Shown here: positions 48,238-56,512 of the stretch, in pieces | Numbering within the stretch: the first letter of the stretch is position 1 | How the letters are laid out: each line of letters starts with the position of its first letter | NCBI GenBank assembly: GCA_963697805.1 | Contig: CAVOPB010000003.1 | Coordinates: 310,001 to 374,000, forward strand | Direction of reading: 5' to 3' | DNA length: 64,000 bases | Source: VRUE01 sp963697805 | Lineage (GTDB): Bacteria > Actinomycetota > Thermoleophilia > Solirubrobacterales > 70-9 | Position numbers and translations under genes: made by a program | The notes under the pieces: generated by a model | The model's database searches: none | Told to the model about the DNA's origin: nothing | What the model saw: only the letters and a program-made list of their open reading frames with translations

Positions 48238-51200
48238 TCAGGCCTCTACCGGCGCCTCCTCGGGCTCCTCGTCGGGCTCGGACTCAGGCGGCAGCTCGCC
48301 GCCGCGCGCGGTCCCGGCGATCAGCTCGTCGCCCGATTTGCCCTCGGGGATGAAGCCCGACTTCATCCCGAAGTAGACGGCCTGGGGATGGTGGGCGACG
48401 ATCGCGACCGTCGACTGCTCCGGCGTCACCGCGAACCCGTCGGAGAGGGTCATCCCGATCTCTTCGAGGTCGAGCAGGCGCCAGACCTTCTCGTGCTCGG
48501 ATTGGTCCGGGCAGGCGGGGTAGCCCCACGAGTAGCGGCGCCCCTGGTCGAGGTCGATGCCGAGCCCGCGGCGGATGTCGGAGTGCAGCCACTCGGCCAG
48601 GCCCTCCGCCGACTGGACGCCGACCCCGTGCACATAGAGCTGCTCGGCGAACTCGCCCTCGCTCTCGAGCCGCTCGATCAGCTCGGTCACCTCGGGGCCG
48701 ACCGTCACCCCCTGCACGGCGACGACGTCGCGTTCGCCGGACTCGATCGGGCGGAAGAAGTCGGCGAGGCAGATCCGGTCGTGCTTGGGCTGGCGCGGGA
48801 AGACGAGACGCTCGAGCTCTCGCTCGGGGTCCTCGGGGTCGAAGACGACGAGCTCGTTGCCGTCCGCGTTGCAGGGGAAGTAGCCGAGCCGGGCCCGCGG
48901 CTTCAGGTAGTCCTGCTCACGCCACATGCGCTCGAGCCGAGGCGCGAAGCCCTCCTCCTCGTCGGTGCCCTCGACCAGATCGCGCCAGGCCTCGCCCTTG
49001 ACCCCGCGGCCGCCCCAGTGCAGCTTGAACAGCACGTGGCGGTCGAGGTAGGGGAAGACGTCGCCGAGATCGATGGGGACCTCGCGCACGCCCCAGAACG
49101 GGGGGGCCGGGATCGGGTTGTCGGTGCGAGCCGCGGAGCGGACGCTGGCGTCGGTCGTCGGCGGCGCGTCGTCGACCACGACCGGCTTCTCGCGCAGCTG
49201 CTGCGCCTCGGCCCGGATCCGCTCGACCAGCGCCGCGCGGGCCTCCTCGTCGACGAGCGCGTCCATCGTGTCGAGGCCCTGGAACGCGTCCTTGCAGTAG
49301 AAGACGCCGGGCTCGTAGACGTCGTCGGACTCCTTGCCGTGCGGGTAGAGCGTGCGGCGCCCGAAATCGCGATTGATCGCCGCGCCCCCGATCAGGACCG
49401 GGAACGGGAGGCCGCGCTGGTGGAGCTCCTGGACGCAGATCGGCATCTGCTTCGAGGTCGAGACGAGCAGGGCGGAGAGGCCGATCGCGTCGGCCTCGTT
49501 CTCGACCGCGGCATCGATGATCGAGTCGACCGGCACCTGCTTGCCGAGGTCGATCACGGTGTAGCCGTTGTTGGTGAGGATCGTGTTGACCAGCGACTTC
49601 CCGATGTCGTGGACGTCGCCGAAGACGGTCGCGATCACGACCTTGCCCTTGGTGTGGCCATCGATGCGGTCGAGGTAGTTCTCGAGCTGGGCGACCGCCC
49701 GCTTCATCACTTCGGCCGACTGCAGGACGAATGGCAGGATCAGTTCGCCGGCGCCGAATTTGTCGCCGACCTCCTTCATCGCCGGCAGCAGGACCTCGTT
49801 CAGGGTCGGGACGGCGCCGATCTTCTCGACCGAGCGGTCGATCCAGTCCTCGACCCCGTCCTTCTTGCGGCGCAGGATGTGCCAGTGGAGCGCCTCCTCG
49901 GGCTCCATTCCCTCGGTCGGGTCGCCCGCCTCCTCCTCGGCCTCCTCTCCCTTCGACTCGAAATGGGCGATGAATCGCTCGAGCGCGTCGTCGCTGCGGT
50001 TGAAGACCAGGTCATCGGTCAGCTCGCGCTCGGAGTCGGAGATCTCCGAGTAGGGGGTGATGTGGTTGGGATTGACCATCGCCAGGTCGAGGCCGGCCTC
50101 GACGCAGTGATGGAGGAAAACCGAGTTGAGGACCGCGCGCGCCGGCGGCGAGACCCCGAAGGAGACGTTGGAGACGCCGAGCGACGTCTTGACGCCGGGG
50201 AGCTCGGCCTTGATCCGGCGGATCCCCTCGATCGTCTCGACCGCCGAGGGCCTCCACTCCTCGTCCCCGGTGGTCAGGGTGAAGGTCAGCGCGTCGAAGA
50301 TCAGCGCCTCGGGATCGAGCCCGTGCTCGCCGCAGGCGAGGTCCCGGATCCGCTTCGCGATCTCGACCTTGCGCTCTGCCGTCTTCGCCATCCCGACCTC
50401 GTCGATCGTCAGCGCGATCAGCGCTGCGCCGTGCGCCCTCGCGAGCGGCACGACGACGTTCGCCTTGTCGGGGCCGGCCTCGAGGTTGATCGAGTTGACG
50501 ATCGCCCGGCCGGGGATCTGCTCGAGCGCGGCCTTGATCACCTCCGGCTCGGTCGAGTCGACCTGGATCGGCGCCGGCTGGGTCAGCGAGATCCGCTCGA
50601 CCACCGCCTTCATCTGCTCGTCCTCGTCGGAGCGCTCGGTCAGGGCCACGCAGACGTCGAGCACATGGGCGCCACCTTCGACCTGGTCCTCGGCGACCTG
50701 AACGAGGCTGTCGTAGTCATCGGCGAGCAGCAGTTCCTTGGCCCGTTTCGAGCCCTGCGAGTTGACCCGCTCGCCGACCAGCGTCGGGCGCGGCTCCTGG
50801 ACCAGAGAGGTCGAGGTCATCATCGAGGAGACCCGTGGTTCCCCTGGCGCCGGGCGCTCGCCGGGCGTCCGGCCCGCGACGCGCTCGCGGATCGCCCGGA
50901 TGTGGTCCGGGGTCGTCCCGCAGCAGCCGCCGACGATCCCGACCGAGTAGCGCTCGACGAACTCGCCGAGCGTCGCCGCCAGCGGCTCCGGCTCTTCGGG
51001 GAAGATCGTCTCGCCGTTTGGGCCCTGGAGCGGCAGCCCGGCGTTGGGGATGCAGTGGACGGGGAGCGGGCTGTTCTCGCCGAGGAACCGGATCGCGTCG
51101 CGCATGTCCTCGGGACCGGTCGAGCAGTTGAGGCCGATCACGTCGACCTCGAGCGCCGCCAGCGTCGTCAGCACCGCCTGGATGTCGGTGCCGAGCAGCA

Positions 51201-51798
51201 TCTTGCCGCCCTGGGGCAGGAGCGAGACGCTGGTCTGGATCGGCAGCCTGCGGCCGGTCGTCGCGAACGCCTCTCGGGCGCCGAAGATTGCCGCCTTCAC
51301 CTCGAGGATGTCCTGCGCGGTCTCGATGATGATCAGGTCGGCACCGCCCTCGACCAGGCCGCTGGCCTGCTCGGCGAAGACCTCGGCCAGCTTCGCGAAG
51401 GAGATGTCCCCGAGGGTCGGGTCGTCGGAGGCGGGCAGGAACCCGGTCGGCCCGATCGAGCCGGCGACGAAGCGCTCCTCGCCGGCGGCCTTGCGCGCGA
51501 TTTCGGCGGCCCTGGTGTTGATCTCCAGCGTCTGCTCGCCGAGCCCCCACTCGTCGAGCTTCAGCCGCGAGCCCTGGAAGGTGTCGGTCTCGACCACCTC
51601 GGCTCCGGCCTCGAGCATCGAGTCGTGGACGCCCTCGATCACGTCGGGGCGGTTGAGGACCAGCGCCTCATGGCATTTGCCGAGCAGGCCGCCGTAGTCC
51701 TCCTGGGTGAGGTCGAACTGCTCCAGGGTCGCGCCCATGCCGCCATCGAAGATGACGACCCGCTCTCGGGTTGCGGCTAGGTAGTCACGATCTGGCAT
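48238..51798 (-). CDS. metH: Cobalamin-dependent methionine synthase
   Basis: An 1186-residue MetH with all four modules. Homocysteine domain (1-310): FDGGMGATLEQFDL, the zinc Cys in GLNCSTGP and CC in GGCCGTTPDH. Pterin/methyl-folate domain (340-600): VGERVNSQGSKRAKELL, VDSTEPEVIKAALEQIPGRAIVNSIN. Cobalamin domain (645-850): cap helices and DVHDIGKSLVNTILTNNGYTVIDLG, with the His ligand. Reactivation domain (870-1160): RRYSWGYPACPDQ, SAM-binding region. It transfers a methyl group from methyl-tetrahydrofolate to homocysteine. A SAM riboswitch lies just upstream of the ATG at 51798, whose P1 helix partly covers the ribosome binding site. Confidence 0.95.
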   Translation of the reverse strand: MPDRDYLAATRERVVIFDGGMGATLEQFDLTQEDYGGLLGKCHEALVLNRPDVIEGVHDSMLEAGAEVVETDTFQGSRLKLDEWGLGEQTLEINTRAAEIARKAAGEERFVAGSIGPTGFLPASDDPTLGDISFAKLAEVFAEQASGLVEGGADLIIIETAQDILEVKAAIFGAREAFATTGRRLPIQTSVSLLPQGGKMLLGTDIQAVLTTLAALEVDVIGLNCSTGPEDMRDAIRFLGENSPLPVHCIPNAGLPLQGPNGETIFPEEPEPLAATLGEFVERYSVGIVGGCCGTTPDHIRAIRERVAGRTPGERPAPGEPRVSSMMTSTSLVQEPRPTLVGERVNSQGSKRAKELLLADDYDSLVQVAEDQVEGGAHVLDVCVALTERSDEDEQMKAVVERISLTQPAPIQVDSTEPEVIKAALEQIPGRAIVNSINLEAGPDKANVVVPLARAHGAALIALTIDEVGMAKTAERKVEIAKRIRDLACGEHGLDPEALIFDALTFTLTTGDEEWRPSAVETIEGIRRIKAELPGVKTSLGVSNVSFGVSPPARAVLNSVFLHHCVEAGLDLAMVNPNHITPYSEISDSERELTDDLVFNRSDDALERFIAHFESKGEEAEEEAGDPTEGMEPEEALHWHILRRKKDGVEDWIDRSVEKIGAVPTLNEVLLPAMKEVGDKFGAGELILPFVLQSAEVMKRAVAQLENYLDRIDGHTKGKVVIATVFGDVHDIGKSLVNTILTNNGYTVIDLGKQVPVDSIIDAAVENEADAIGLSALLVSTSKQMPICVQELHQRGLPFPVLIGGAAINRDFGRRTLYPHGKESDDVYEPGVFYCKDAFQGLDTMDALVDEEARAALVERIRAEAQQLREKPVVVDDAPPTTDASVRSAARTDNPIPAPPFWGVREVPIDLGDVFPYLDRHVLFKLHWGGRGVKGEAWRDLVEGTDEEEGFAPRLERMWREQDYLKPRARLGYFPCNADGNELVVFDPEDPERELERLVFPRQPKHDRICLADFFRPIESGERDVVAVQGVTVGPEVTELIERLESEGEFAEQLYVHGVGVQSAEGLAEWLHSDIRRGLGIDLDQGRRYSWGYPACPDQSEHEKVWRLLDLEEIGMTLSDGFAVTPEQSTVAIVAHHPQAVYFGMKSGFIPEGKSGDELIAGTARGGELPPESEPDEEPEEAPVEA

Positions 51799-51811
51799 CT
51801 GTCGGAAAATT

Positions 51812-51917
51812 CACCTCCATCGACCCCGGCGTTAGCACCTCACCTCGATCCGGAGATCTCGGCCGGTTGCTGCGGCGTCTGCGGGCCGGGCCCCTCGACC
51901 GCTCTTGATGGTCGAAG
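51812..51917 (-). promoter_or_regulatory. SAM-I (S-box) riboswitch of metH
   Basis: Read on the minus strand, it has the S-box core: ATCAAGAGCGGTCGAGGG, then GCCC, a GACGCCGCAGCAACC loop, and AGGTGCTAACGCC. P1 can pair TCGACC (near 51910) with GGTCGA (near 51820). The metH ribosome binding site GGAGGTGA follows the 3' strand of P1 directly, so SAM binding would probably hide it and block initiation. This fits feedback on methionine synthesis. P3 and P4 were not fully checked base by base. Confidence 0.85.
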
Positions 51918-51955
51918 AAAAAGGTATCGAACTCGCGAAGCGCGGCTGAACGAGA

Positions 51956-53542
51956 TCAGCCGCGCAGCCCGAGGCGCCGCTTCAGGCCGCGGGCGTAGGC
52001 CGCCGTGAACACCCTGCGGACGAGGCCGCTCCGGGACTTCGTGTACGGGAACCATGTCGGTTCGCGCTTGCCGCTGAAGCGAGTGACCACGATCGACTCG
52101 GGCCGGCAGTACTTCTTGATCCCGTACTCACCGTGACGGAATCCGATCCCGGACTCCTTCCAGCCCCCCATCGGCACGTCCATCGCTGCCATGTTGATGA
52201 TCACGTCGTTGACGTTCACCGATCCGGCCTCGATCCGACGGGCGATGCTCTCGGCACGCCGCTTCTCGCCGAAGACCGAGCCGGCGAGCCCGTAGCGGCT
52301 GTCGTTGGTGAGGCGCAGCGCCTCCTCGGAGTCGCGCACCTTCATCACTCCGACAACGGGGCCGAAGGTCTCGTCGCGCATCACCTTCATCGAGTGGTCG
52401 ACGTCGACGAGGACGGTCGGCTCGTAGTAGTCGCCGGGGCCATCGACCTTGCGGCCGCCGATCAGCGCCCGGGCGCCGCTCGCGAGGGCGTCGTTGACCT
52501 GGTCTTCGATCACCGCCCTCTGGTTTGGGGAGGTGATCGCGCCGACGTCCTTTTCCGGCTTGCGGCCGTCGGTGCCCTGGCGCAGCCCGCTGACCTCCTT
52601 GGTCAGCTTCTCGACGAACCGGTCATAGACGGGCTCCTCGACGTAGATCCGCTCGACCGAGAGGCAGACCTGGCCCGAGTTGTACATCGAGCCCCAGGCG
52701 GCGGCATTCGCGGCGCGGTCGAGGTCGGCGTCCTCGAGCACGATCATCGAGTCCTTGCCGCCCATCTCCAGGCTGACCGGGGTCAGGGTCTCGGCGGCGC
52801 GTGCCATCACCTTCCGACCGGTCCGGTCGGAGCCGGTGAACTGGACGAAGTCGACGTTGTCGACCAGGGCGCTGCCGGCCTCGCCGGCGCCGAGGACGCA
52901 GTCGAACACGTCGGGAGCTCCGATGTCCTCCCTCCACGCCCTGATCACCTCGATCAGGCTGAGCGGGGTGAACTCGGACGGCTTGACGACGACCGCGGCG
53001 CCGGCCTGCAATGCCGGGATCGAGTCGCCGAGCGCCATCGCCAGCGGGAAGTTCCAGGGACTGATGACGCCGACCACCGGGTGCGGCCGGTACTGGACCA
53101 TGAGCTTCTTCGACGCCAGTAGTGGCGAATGCGGACGGACCGTTTCGTCGGCGAGGAACTTCGATCCCCTCGAGCCGTAGAAGTTGATCAGGTCGATGAC
53201 GTAGAAGAGCTCGAGCGAGATGTCGCCGCGGACCTTCCCCGTCTCCGCCTGGACCAGGTCGGAGATCGGGTCGATGTTGTCGAGAAGCCAGTCGCGGAGG
53301 CTTCCGAGGCAGCGGTACCTACCCTCGAACCCGAGCGCCTCCCACGCGACCTGGTTGGCGCGCACACGCGCCACGGTCTCGGCGACCGCGTCGGTCGACG
53401 TGGAATCGATGGTGTCGACCAGCCCACCGGTTGCCGGGTTGAGGACCTCGATCCGCTCAGGCGCGCTGCCGCTGCCATTGGCGCCGTTCGCCGCGGTGCT
53501 GGTGCCGGTGCTCGTGCTCGTCTCGGCCGTGCCGCTCTCCAC
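51956..53542 (-). CDS. Aldehyde dehydrogenase (NAD(P)-dependent)
   Basis: A 528-residue aldehyde dehydrogenase. The N-terminal 30 residues are a Ser/Thr/Gly-rich linker (ETSTSTGTSTAANGANGSGS). The catalytic Glu is in VSLEMGGKDSMIVLED and the catalytic Cys in NSGQVCLSVER. It also has VISPWNFPLAMALGDSIPALQAGAAVVVKPSEFTPL and a C-terminal FRHGEYGIKKYCRPE, resembling succinate-semialdehyde or coniferyl aldehyde dehydrogenases. GTG 53542 was chosen, with AAGGGAG 6 bp before. A TTG at 53578 overlaps the putative operator 53563-53578 and is rejected. Confidence 0.9.
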   Translation of the reverse strand: MESGTAETSTSTGTSTAANGANGSGSAPERIEVLNPATGGLVDTIDSTSTDAVAETVARVRANQVAWEALGFEGRYRCLGSLRDWLLDNIDPISDLVQAETGKVRGDISLELFYVIDLINFYGSRGSKFLADETVRPHSPLLASKKLMVQYRPHPVVGVISPWNFPLAMALGDSIPALQAGAAVVVKPSEFTPLSLIEVIRAWREDIGAPDVFDCVLGAGEAGSALVDNVDFVQFTGSDRTGRKVMARAAETLTPVSLEMGGKDSMIVLEDADLDRAANAAAWGSMYNSGQVCLSVERIYVEEPVYDRFVEKLTKEVSGLRQGTDGRKPEKDVGAITSPNQRAVIEDQVNDALASGARALIGGRKVDGPGDYYEPTVLVDVDHSMKVMRDETFGPVVGVMKVRDSEEALRLTNDSRYGLAGSVFGEKRRAESIARRIEAGSVNVNDVIINMAAMDVPMGGWKESGIGFRHGEYGIKKYCRPESIVVTRFSGKREPTWFPYTKSRSGLVRRVFTAAYARGLKRRLGLRG

Positions 53543-53562
53543 TGAGGCTCCCTTCGTTGAAA

Positions 53563-53578
53563 CTGGCTGACCAGCCAA
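53563..53578. promoter_or_regulatory. Putative TetR-type operator (copy 3)
   Basis: CTGGCTGACCAGCCAA has 7-bp arms (6 of 7 paired) around AC, with the same spacing as the perfect palindrome at 29611-29636. It lies 21 bp upstream of the aldehyde dehydrogenase GTG. Confidence 0.5.
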
Positions 53579-53581
53579 AGC

Positions 53582-54778
53582 CTACCTTGCAACGAGCCGG
53601 TAGACCGGCCCTTCGAGCGAGGCGACATAGATCCGCCCCTGGGCGTCTTCGCCGAACGAGCTCGGCGAGGCCACCGTCGGACCGAGGATCCGGTCGCCGC
53701 TGGCCCGGTTGCGCTGCGGAACCAGGGCCCGCAGCCTGCCCTCACAGAAGTCGGCGTAGACGTACTCGCCGTGGAGCGAGCCGAGTCGCTTGTCGCCGAC
53801 GACGTAGCCGCCGATGATCGTGCAGCTGCCGCCGCGGCTGTGGGGATAGGCGAAGATCGGTTTCACGGTTCCGCCGGGGTCCGGGGTGCCGCTGTTTTCG
53901 TCGCGGTAGACCGAGTGGCCCTCGAACGCGTCCCAGCCGAAGTTGGCCCCCGCTGCCGCGGCGACCGTCGTGTAGTCGAGCTCCTCGAACCTGTTCTGGC
54001 CGACGTCGCCGATCGCGATTCGCGGCGGTCCGCCGCTGACGGTGTCGAAGGAGAAACGGAATGGGTTGCGCAGCCCGTAGCTGTAGATCTCCCCTCGCCC
54101 CGGCGTCGGGCCCGCGAACGGATTGCCGGCGGGGATCGAGTACGGCCTGCCCGCCGAGGGCCTGGGGTCGATCCGGAGGATCTTCCCGAGCAGGACGTTC
54201 TTGTTCTGGGCGTTGTTGGGTGGGTCGCCCCCCGAGCCGCCGTCGCCGGTCCCGAGGTAGAGCAGGTTGCCGAGGAACTGGAGCTGGCCGCCGTTGTGGT
54301 TGGCGAAGCCCGGGTGCGGGATCTCGATCACCGAGCGGCGCGAGCCGGCCGCCGCCCGGGTGGGGGTGCGGCGTTTGAACTCGTCGACCCGGATGTTCCC
54401 CTGGCGATCCGTGTAGTAGACGTAGAAGCGCCGGCTCTGCCTGTAGTCGGGCGCGAACGCGATCGAGAGCAGCCCCCGCTCGCCGCCGAAGTCGACCCGG
54501 CTCGATATGTCGAGGAAGGGATGGGGGAGCGTCTGCCCCTTGCGTATGACCTCGACCCTGCCGGGCTGCTCGACCACGAACAGGAGATCCGGATAGCCGG
54601 GCGCCGAGTCGACATAGACCGGGTCTTCGAAGCGCCCGATCTGCTTCAGCGCGACGCCATGTCCCGCCTTCGCGGCGGTGGCCTCACCTCCGGCGCCGTC
54701 GTTCCCAGCGCCGCAAGACTGCAGCGCGGCCAGCGCGAGGGCGATGGCGATCAAGCAGGCGCGGGCGCCGCCTTCCAT
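53582..54778 (-). CDS. PQQ-type sugar/aldose dehydrogenase lipoprotein (GDH-B/YliI-like)
   Basis: A 398-residue lipoprotein. The signal ends in a lipobox (LAALQSC, residues 16-22). The rest is a six-bladed propeller of the soluble glucose/sorbosone dehydrogenase family: GRFEDPVYVDSAPGYPDLLFVVEQ, GERGLLSIAFAPDY, HNGGQLQFLGNLLYLGTGDGG, GKILRIDP and NPFRFSFD. In the family, an Asp/His pair near HPGFANHNGGQ is used with PQQ. No PQQ biosynthesis gene is seen nearby. It ends the unit that begins with the lipoprotein at 55469, 10 bp upstream. Confidence 0.88.
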   Translation of the reverse strand: MEGGARACLIAIALALAALQSCGAGNDGAGGEATAAKAGHGVALKQIGRFEDPVYVDSAPGYPDLLFVVEQPGRVEVIRKGQTLPHPFLDISSRVDFGGERGLLSIAFAPDYRQSRRFYVYYTDRQGNIRVDEFKRRTPTRAAAGSRRSVIEIPHPGFANHNGGQLQFLGNLLYLGTGDGGSGGDPPNNAQNKNVLLGKILRIDPRPSAGRPYSIPAGNPFAGPTPGRGEIYSYGLRNPFRFSFDTVSGGPPRIAIGDVGQNRFEELDYTTVAAAAGANFGWDAFEGHSVYRDENSGTPDPGGTVKPIFAYPHSRGGSCTIIGGYVVGDKRLGSLHGEYVYADFCEGRLRALVPQRNRASGDRILGPTVASPSSFGEDAQGRIYVASLEGPVYRLVAR

Positions 54779-54788
54779 CCCGAAGACG

Positions 54789-55469
54789 CTACTTGGTCGT
54801 TTCCTTCGGTTCTTCGATTTCCACCACTTCGCCCTTGCCGTTGACGGTCACGTCGGGCACTTCGGGGCTGATCGTCGCGGCGAACGAGCCGCCGGGCTTG
54901 GCACCGTCCGGGGTCTCGAGCCCGACGTCGCCGGTCGCCCCGACCGAGAAGCCGAGCCGGTAGGTCCCCTTGCGCGTCGCCGACAGCTTCCAGACGACCT
55001 CGCTCGTCTTGCCCGGCTTCAGCGGCCCGAAGGTGTACGTCTTCAGCGCCGCTCCTTCGGCCCCGCCCGGTTCGGAGGAGCCGACCAGCTTCGGATAGCC
55101 CTCGGAGAGGACCCAGACCGGCCGGTCCGGCTGGGCGAGCCCGGGCTGGGGGTCGCGGACGCCGAACGGCAGGGTCGAGTCTTCGCCCGCCTTGCCGGCA
55201 ATCGAGATCGTGAAGGTGAGGCCGGGGATCGGGTCTTCATCTTCATTCCGCACGCCGATCCGCAGCAGCGTGGTCTGGCCGAGGCTCTGTTCGGTCGGGA
55301 ATTGTGCGTTCACAACCCTGACCTCCCGGGTCCCGCTCGGTTCGTCCGATCCCGAGGAGCCGCCGCACCCGGCGAGGATCGCGGCCGCGACGATCGCAGC
55401 GGACGCGACAGCGCCGCCGATTCGGGAACGCCGGCGCAGTGTGAGGCGGTTCCCCCCCGAGAGCTCCAA
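54789..55469 (-). CDS. Putative lipoprotein with Ig-like C-terminal region
   Basis: A 226-residue protein. Signal peptide GGAVASAAIVAAAILAGC ends in a lipobox Cys (about residue 35). Residues 45-210 are beta-rich: NEDEDPIPGLTFTISIAG, YTFGPLKPGKTSEVVWKL, GTYRLGFSVGATGDVGLE. This suggests an Ig-like or CARDB-like domain. Function unknown. The TTG at 55469 is preceded by TATGTT at 9 bp, a leaderless pattern. It probably forms an operon with the propeller gene 10 bp downstream. Confidence 0.65.
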   Translation of the reverse strand: MELSGGNRLTLRRRSRIGGAVASAAIVAAAILAGCGGSSGSDEPSGTREVRVVNAQFPTEQSLGQTTLLRIGVRNEDEDPIPGLTFTISIAGKAGEDSTLPFGVRDPQPGLAQPDRPVWVLSEGYPKLVGSSEPGGAEGAALKTYTFGPLKPGKTSEVVWKLSATRKGTYRLGFSVGATGDVGLETPDGAKPGGSFAATISPEVPDVTVNGKGEVVEIEEPKETTK

Positions 55470-55573
55470 AGCGGCCGGAACATACCATGTGGTTTTGCGG
55501 CTCCAACGACCTCGCCCGCCCCCGTCGTTGGGTTAGTCCGATCTCAACAGTTGCGGTCAGCCCATCCCATAAA

Positions 55574-55587
55574 CTCAGTCCACTGAG
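55574..55587. promoter_or_regulatory. Perfect inverted repeat before the MlaE operon
   Basis: CTCAGT-CC-ACTGAG, 42 bp before the ATG at 55629, could be an operator. No matching copy was seen elsewhere in the window. Confidence 0.35.
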
Positions 55588-55628
55588 CGGAGCCGCGTGG
55601 AAGCGGCTCACCCGCCGGAGGAGAGCTG

Positions 55629-56438
55629 ATGGAAGCAGCCGCATCGATAGGCAGGAGGTTCTTGCCCGCCAAGTCGTTCTTCGAACAGGTGGGCGAAATG
55701 ATGCTTCTCACCGGGCGGACGATCATCTCCGCGATCCGGCCGCCCTATCCGTACGGCGAGGAGTTCATCGGACAGTTCCTCTTCGCGCTCCAGCTCTGCT
55801 GGTTCCCGCTGCTGGTCTCGACGGTGGCGATCTGTTTCGGCGCCCCGGGTCTGCAGGCGGCGAACGTCCTCAACCTCTTCGGCGCCCTCGATCGGCTCGG
55901 CGGCTTCTTCGTCCTCGCCGCGATCCGCGAGATCGCCCCGTCCGTGACCGCGGTCGTCGTCGCCGGCGTCGCCGGGACGGCGATCACCGCCGACCTCGGC
56001 GCCCGCAAGATCCGCGAGGAGCTCGATGCCCTCCAGGTGCTCGGCGTCGACCCGATCAAGAACCTCGTCGTGCCGCGGTTCCTGGCGCTGATGCTGATCA
56101 CCGGGCTGCTCGACATCTACGCGCTGATCTTCGGGATCAGCGGCGGCATCCTCGCCGAGATCCTCTACAACCAGCCGTTGGGCGGCTTCTTCGCGACCCT
56201 GTTCTCCAACGCCTCGGTCACCGACCTCTGGGGGTCGGTGATCAAGTGCACCCTTTTCGGGGCAATCATCTCGGTCGTCTGTTGCTACAAGGGCATGACC
56301 GCGTCGGGCGGCGCCGCCGGCGTCGGCCGCGCCGTCAACCAGGCGGTCGTGATCTCGTTCATGGGCGTCTTCGCGTTCAACTACGTCTTCACCCAGACCC
56401 TGCTCGCCACCAACCCCGAGCTGCAGACAATCCGATGA
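55629..56438 (+). CDS. MlaE/YrbE-family ABC permease (first)
   Basis: A 269-residue permease of the MlaE/YrbE family, which forms the membrane part of phospholipid or sterol transporters. Conserved block: REIAPSVTAVVVAGVAGTAITADLGARKIREELDALQVLGVDPIKNLVVPRFLALML. Five to six membrane helices are predicted. GGAGGAGAG precedes the ATG at 55629. It is followed by micro-ORF copy C, a second permease and the ATPase. No Mce/MlaD substrate-binding gene is present in the window, so those subunits may be elsewhere. Confidence 0.9.
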   Translation: MEAAASIGRRFLPAKSFFEQVGEMMLLTGRTIISAIRPPYPYGEEFIGQFLFALQLCWFPLLVSTVAICFGAPGLQAANVLNLFGALDRLGGFFVLAAIREIAPSVTAVVVAGVAGTAITADLGARKIREELDALQVLGVDPIKNLVVPRFLALMLITGLLDIYALIFGISGGILAEILYNQPLGGFFATLFSNASVTDLWGSVIKCTLFGAIISVVCCYKGMTASGGAAGVGRAVNQAVVISFMGVFAFNYVFTQTLLATNPELQTIR

Positions 56439-56512
56439 GCGCGGAGCGAGCAAGCGTGCATCTCTGGCTCTTCGCGCCGCGAGCAAAGTGCGAAATTTGG
56501 AGTGGACGGTGA
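56435..56512 (+). CDS. Junction micro-ORF, copy C of a repeated element
   Basis: A 25-codon frame (MSAERASVHLWL, then APRAKCEIWSGR). Its ATG overlaps the first permease's stop (ATGA) and its TGA overlaps the second permease's start (GTGA, 56509-56512). The first 23 bases equal copy B exactly. It is two codons longer than A and B at its 3' end. Protein expression is unproven. Confidence 0.45.
   Translation: MSAERASVHLWLFAPRAKCEIWSGR

Noticed and set aside
48388..51780. 1130-codon open frame antisense to metH
   Set aside because: metH on the other strand has all four expected domains and a riboswitch; long antisense frames are common in GC-rich genes with NNS codons. The antisense translation is low-complexity and acidic/basic without domains.
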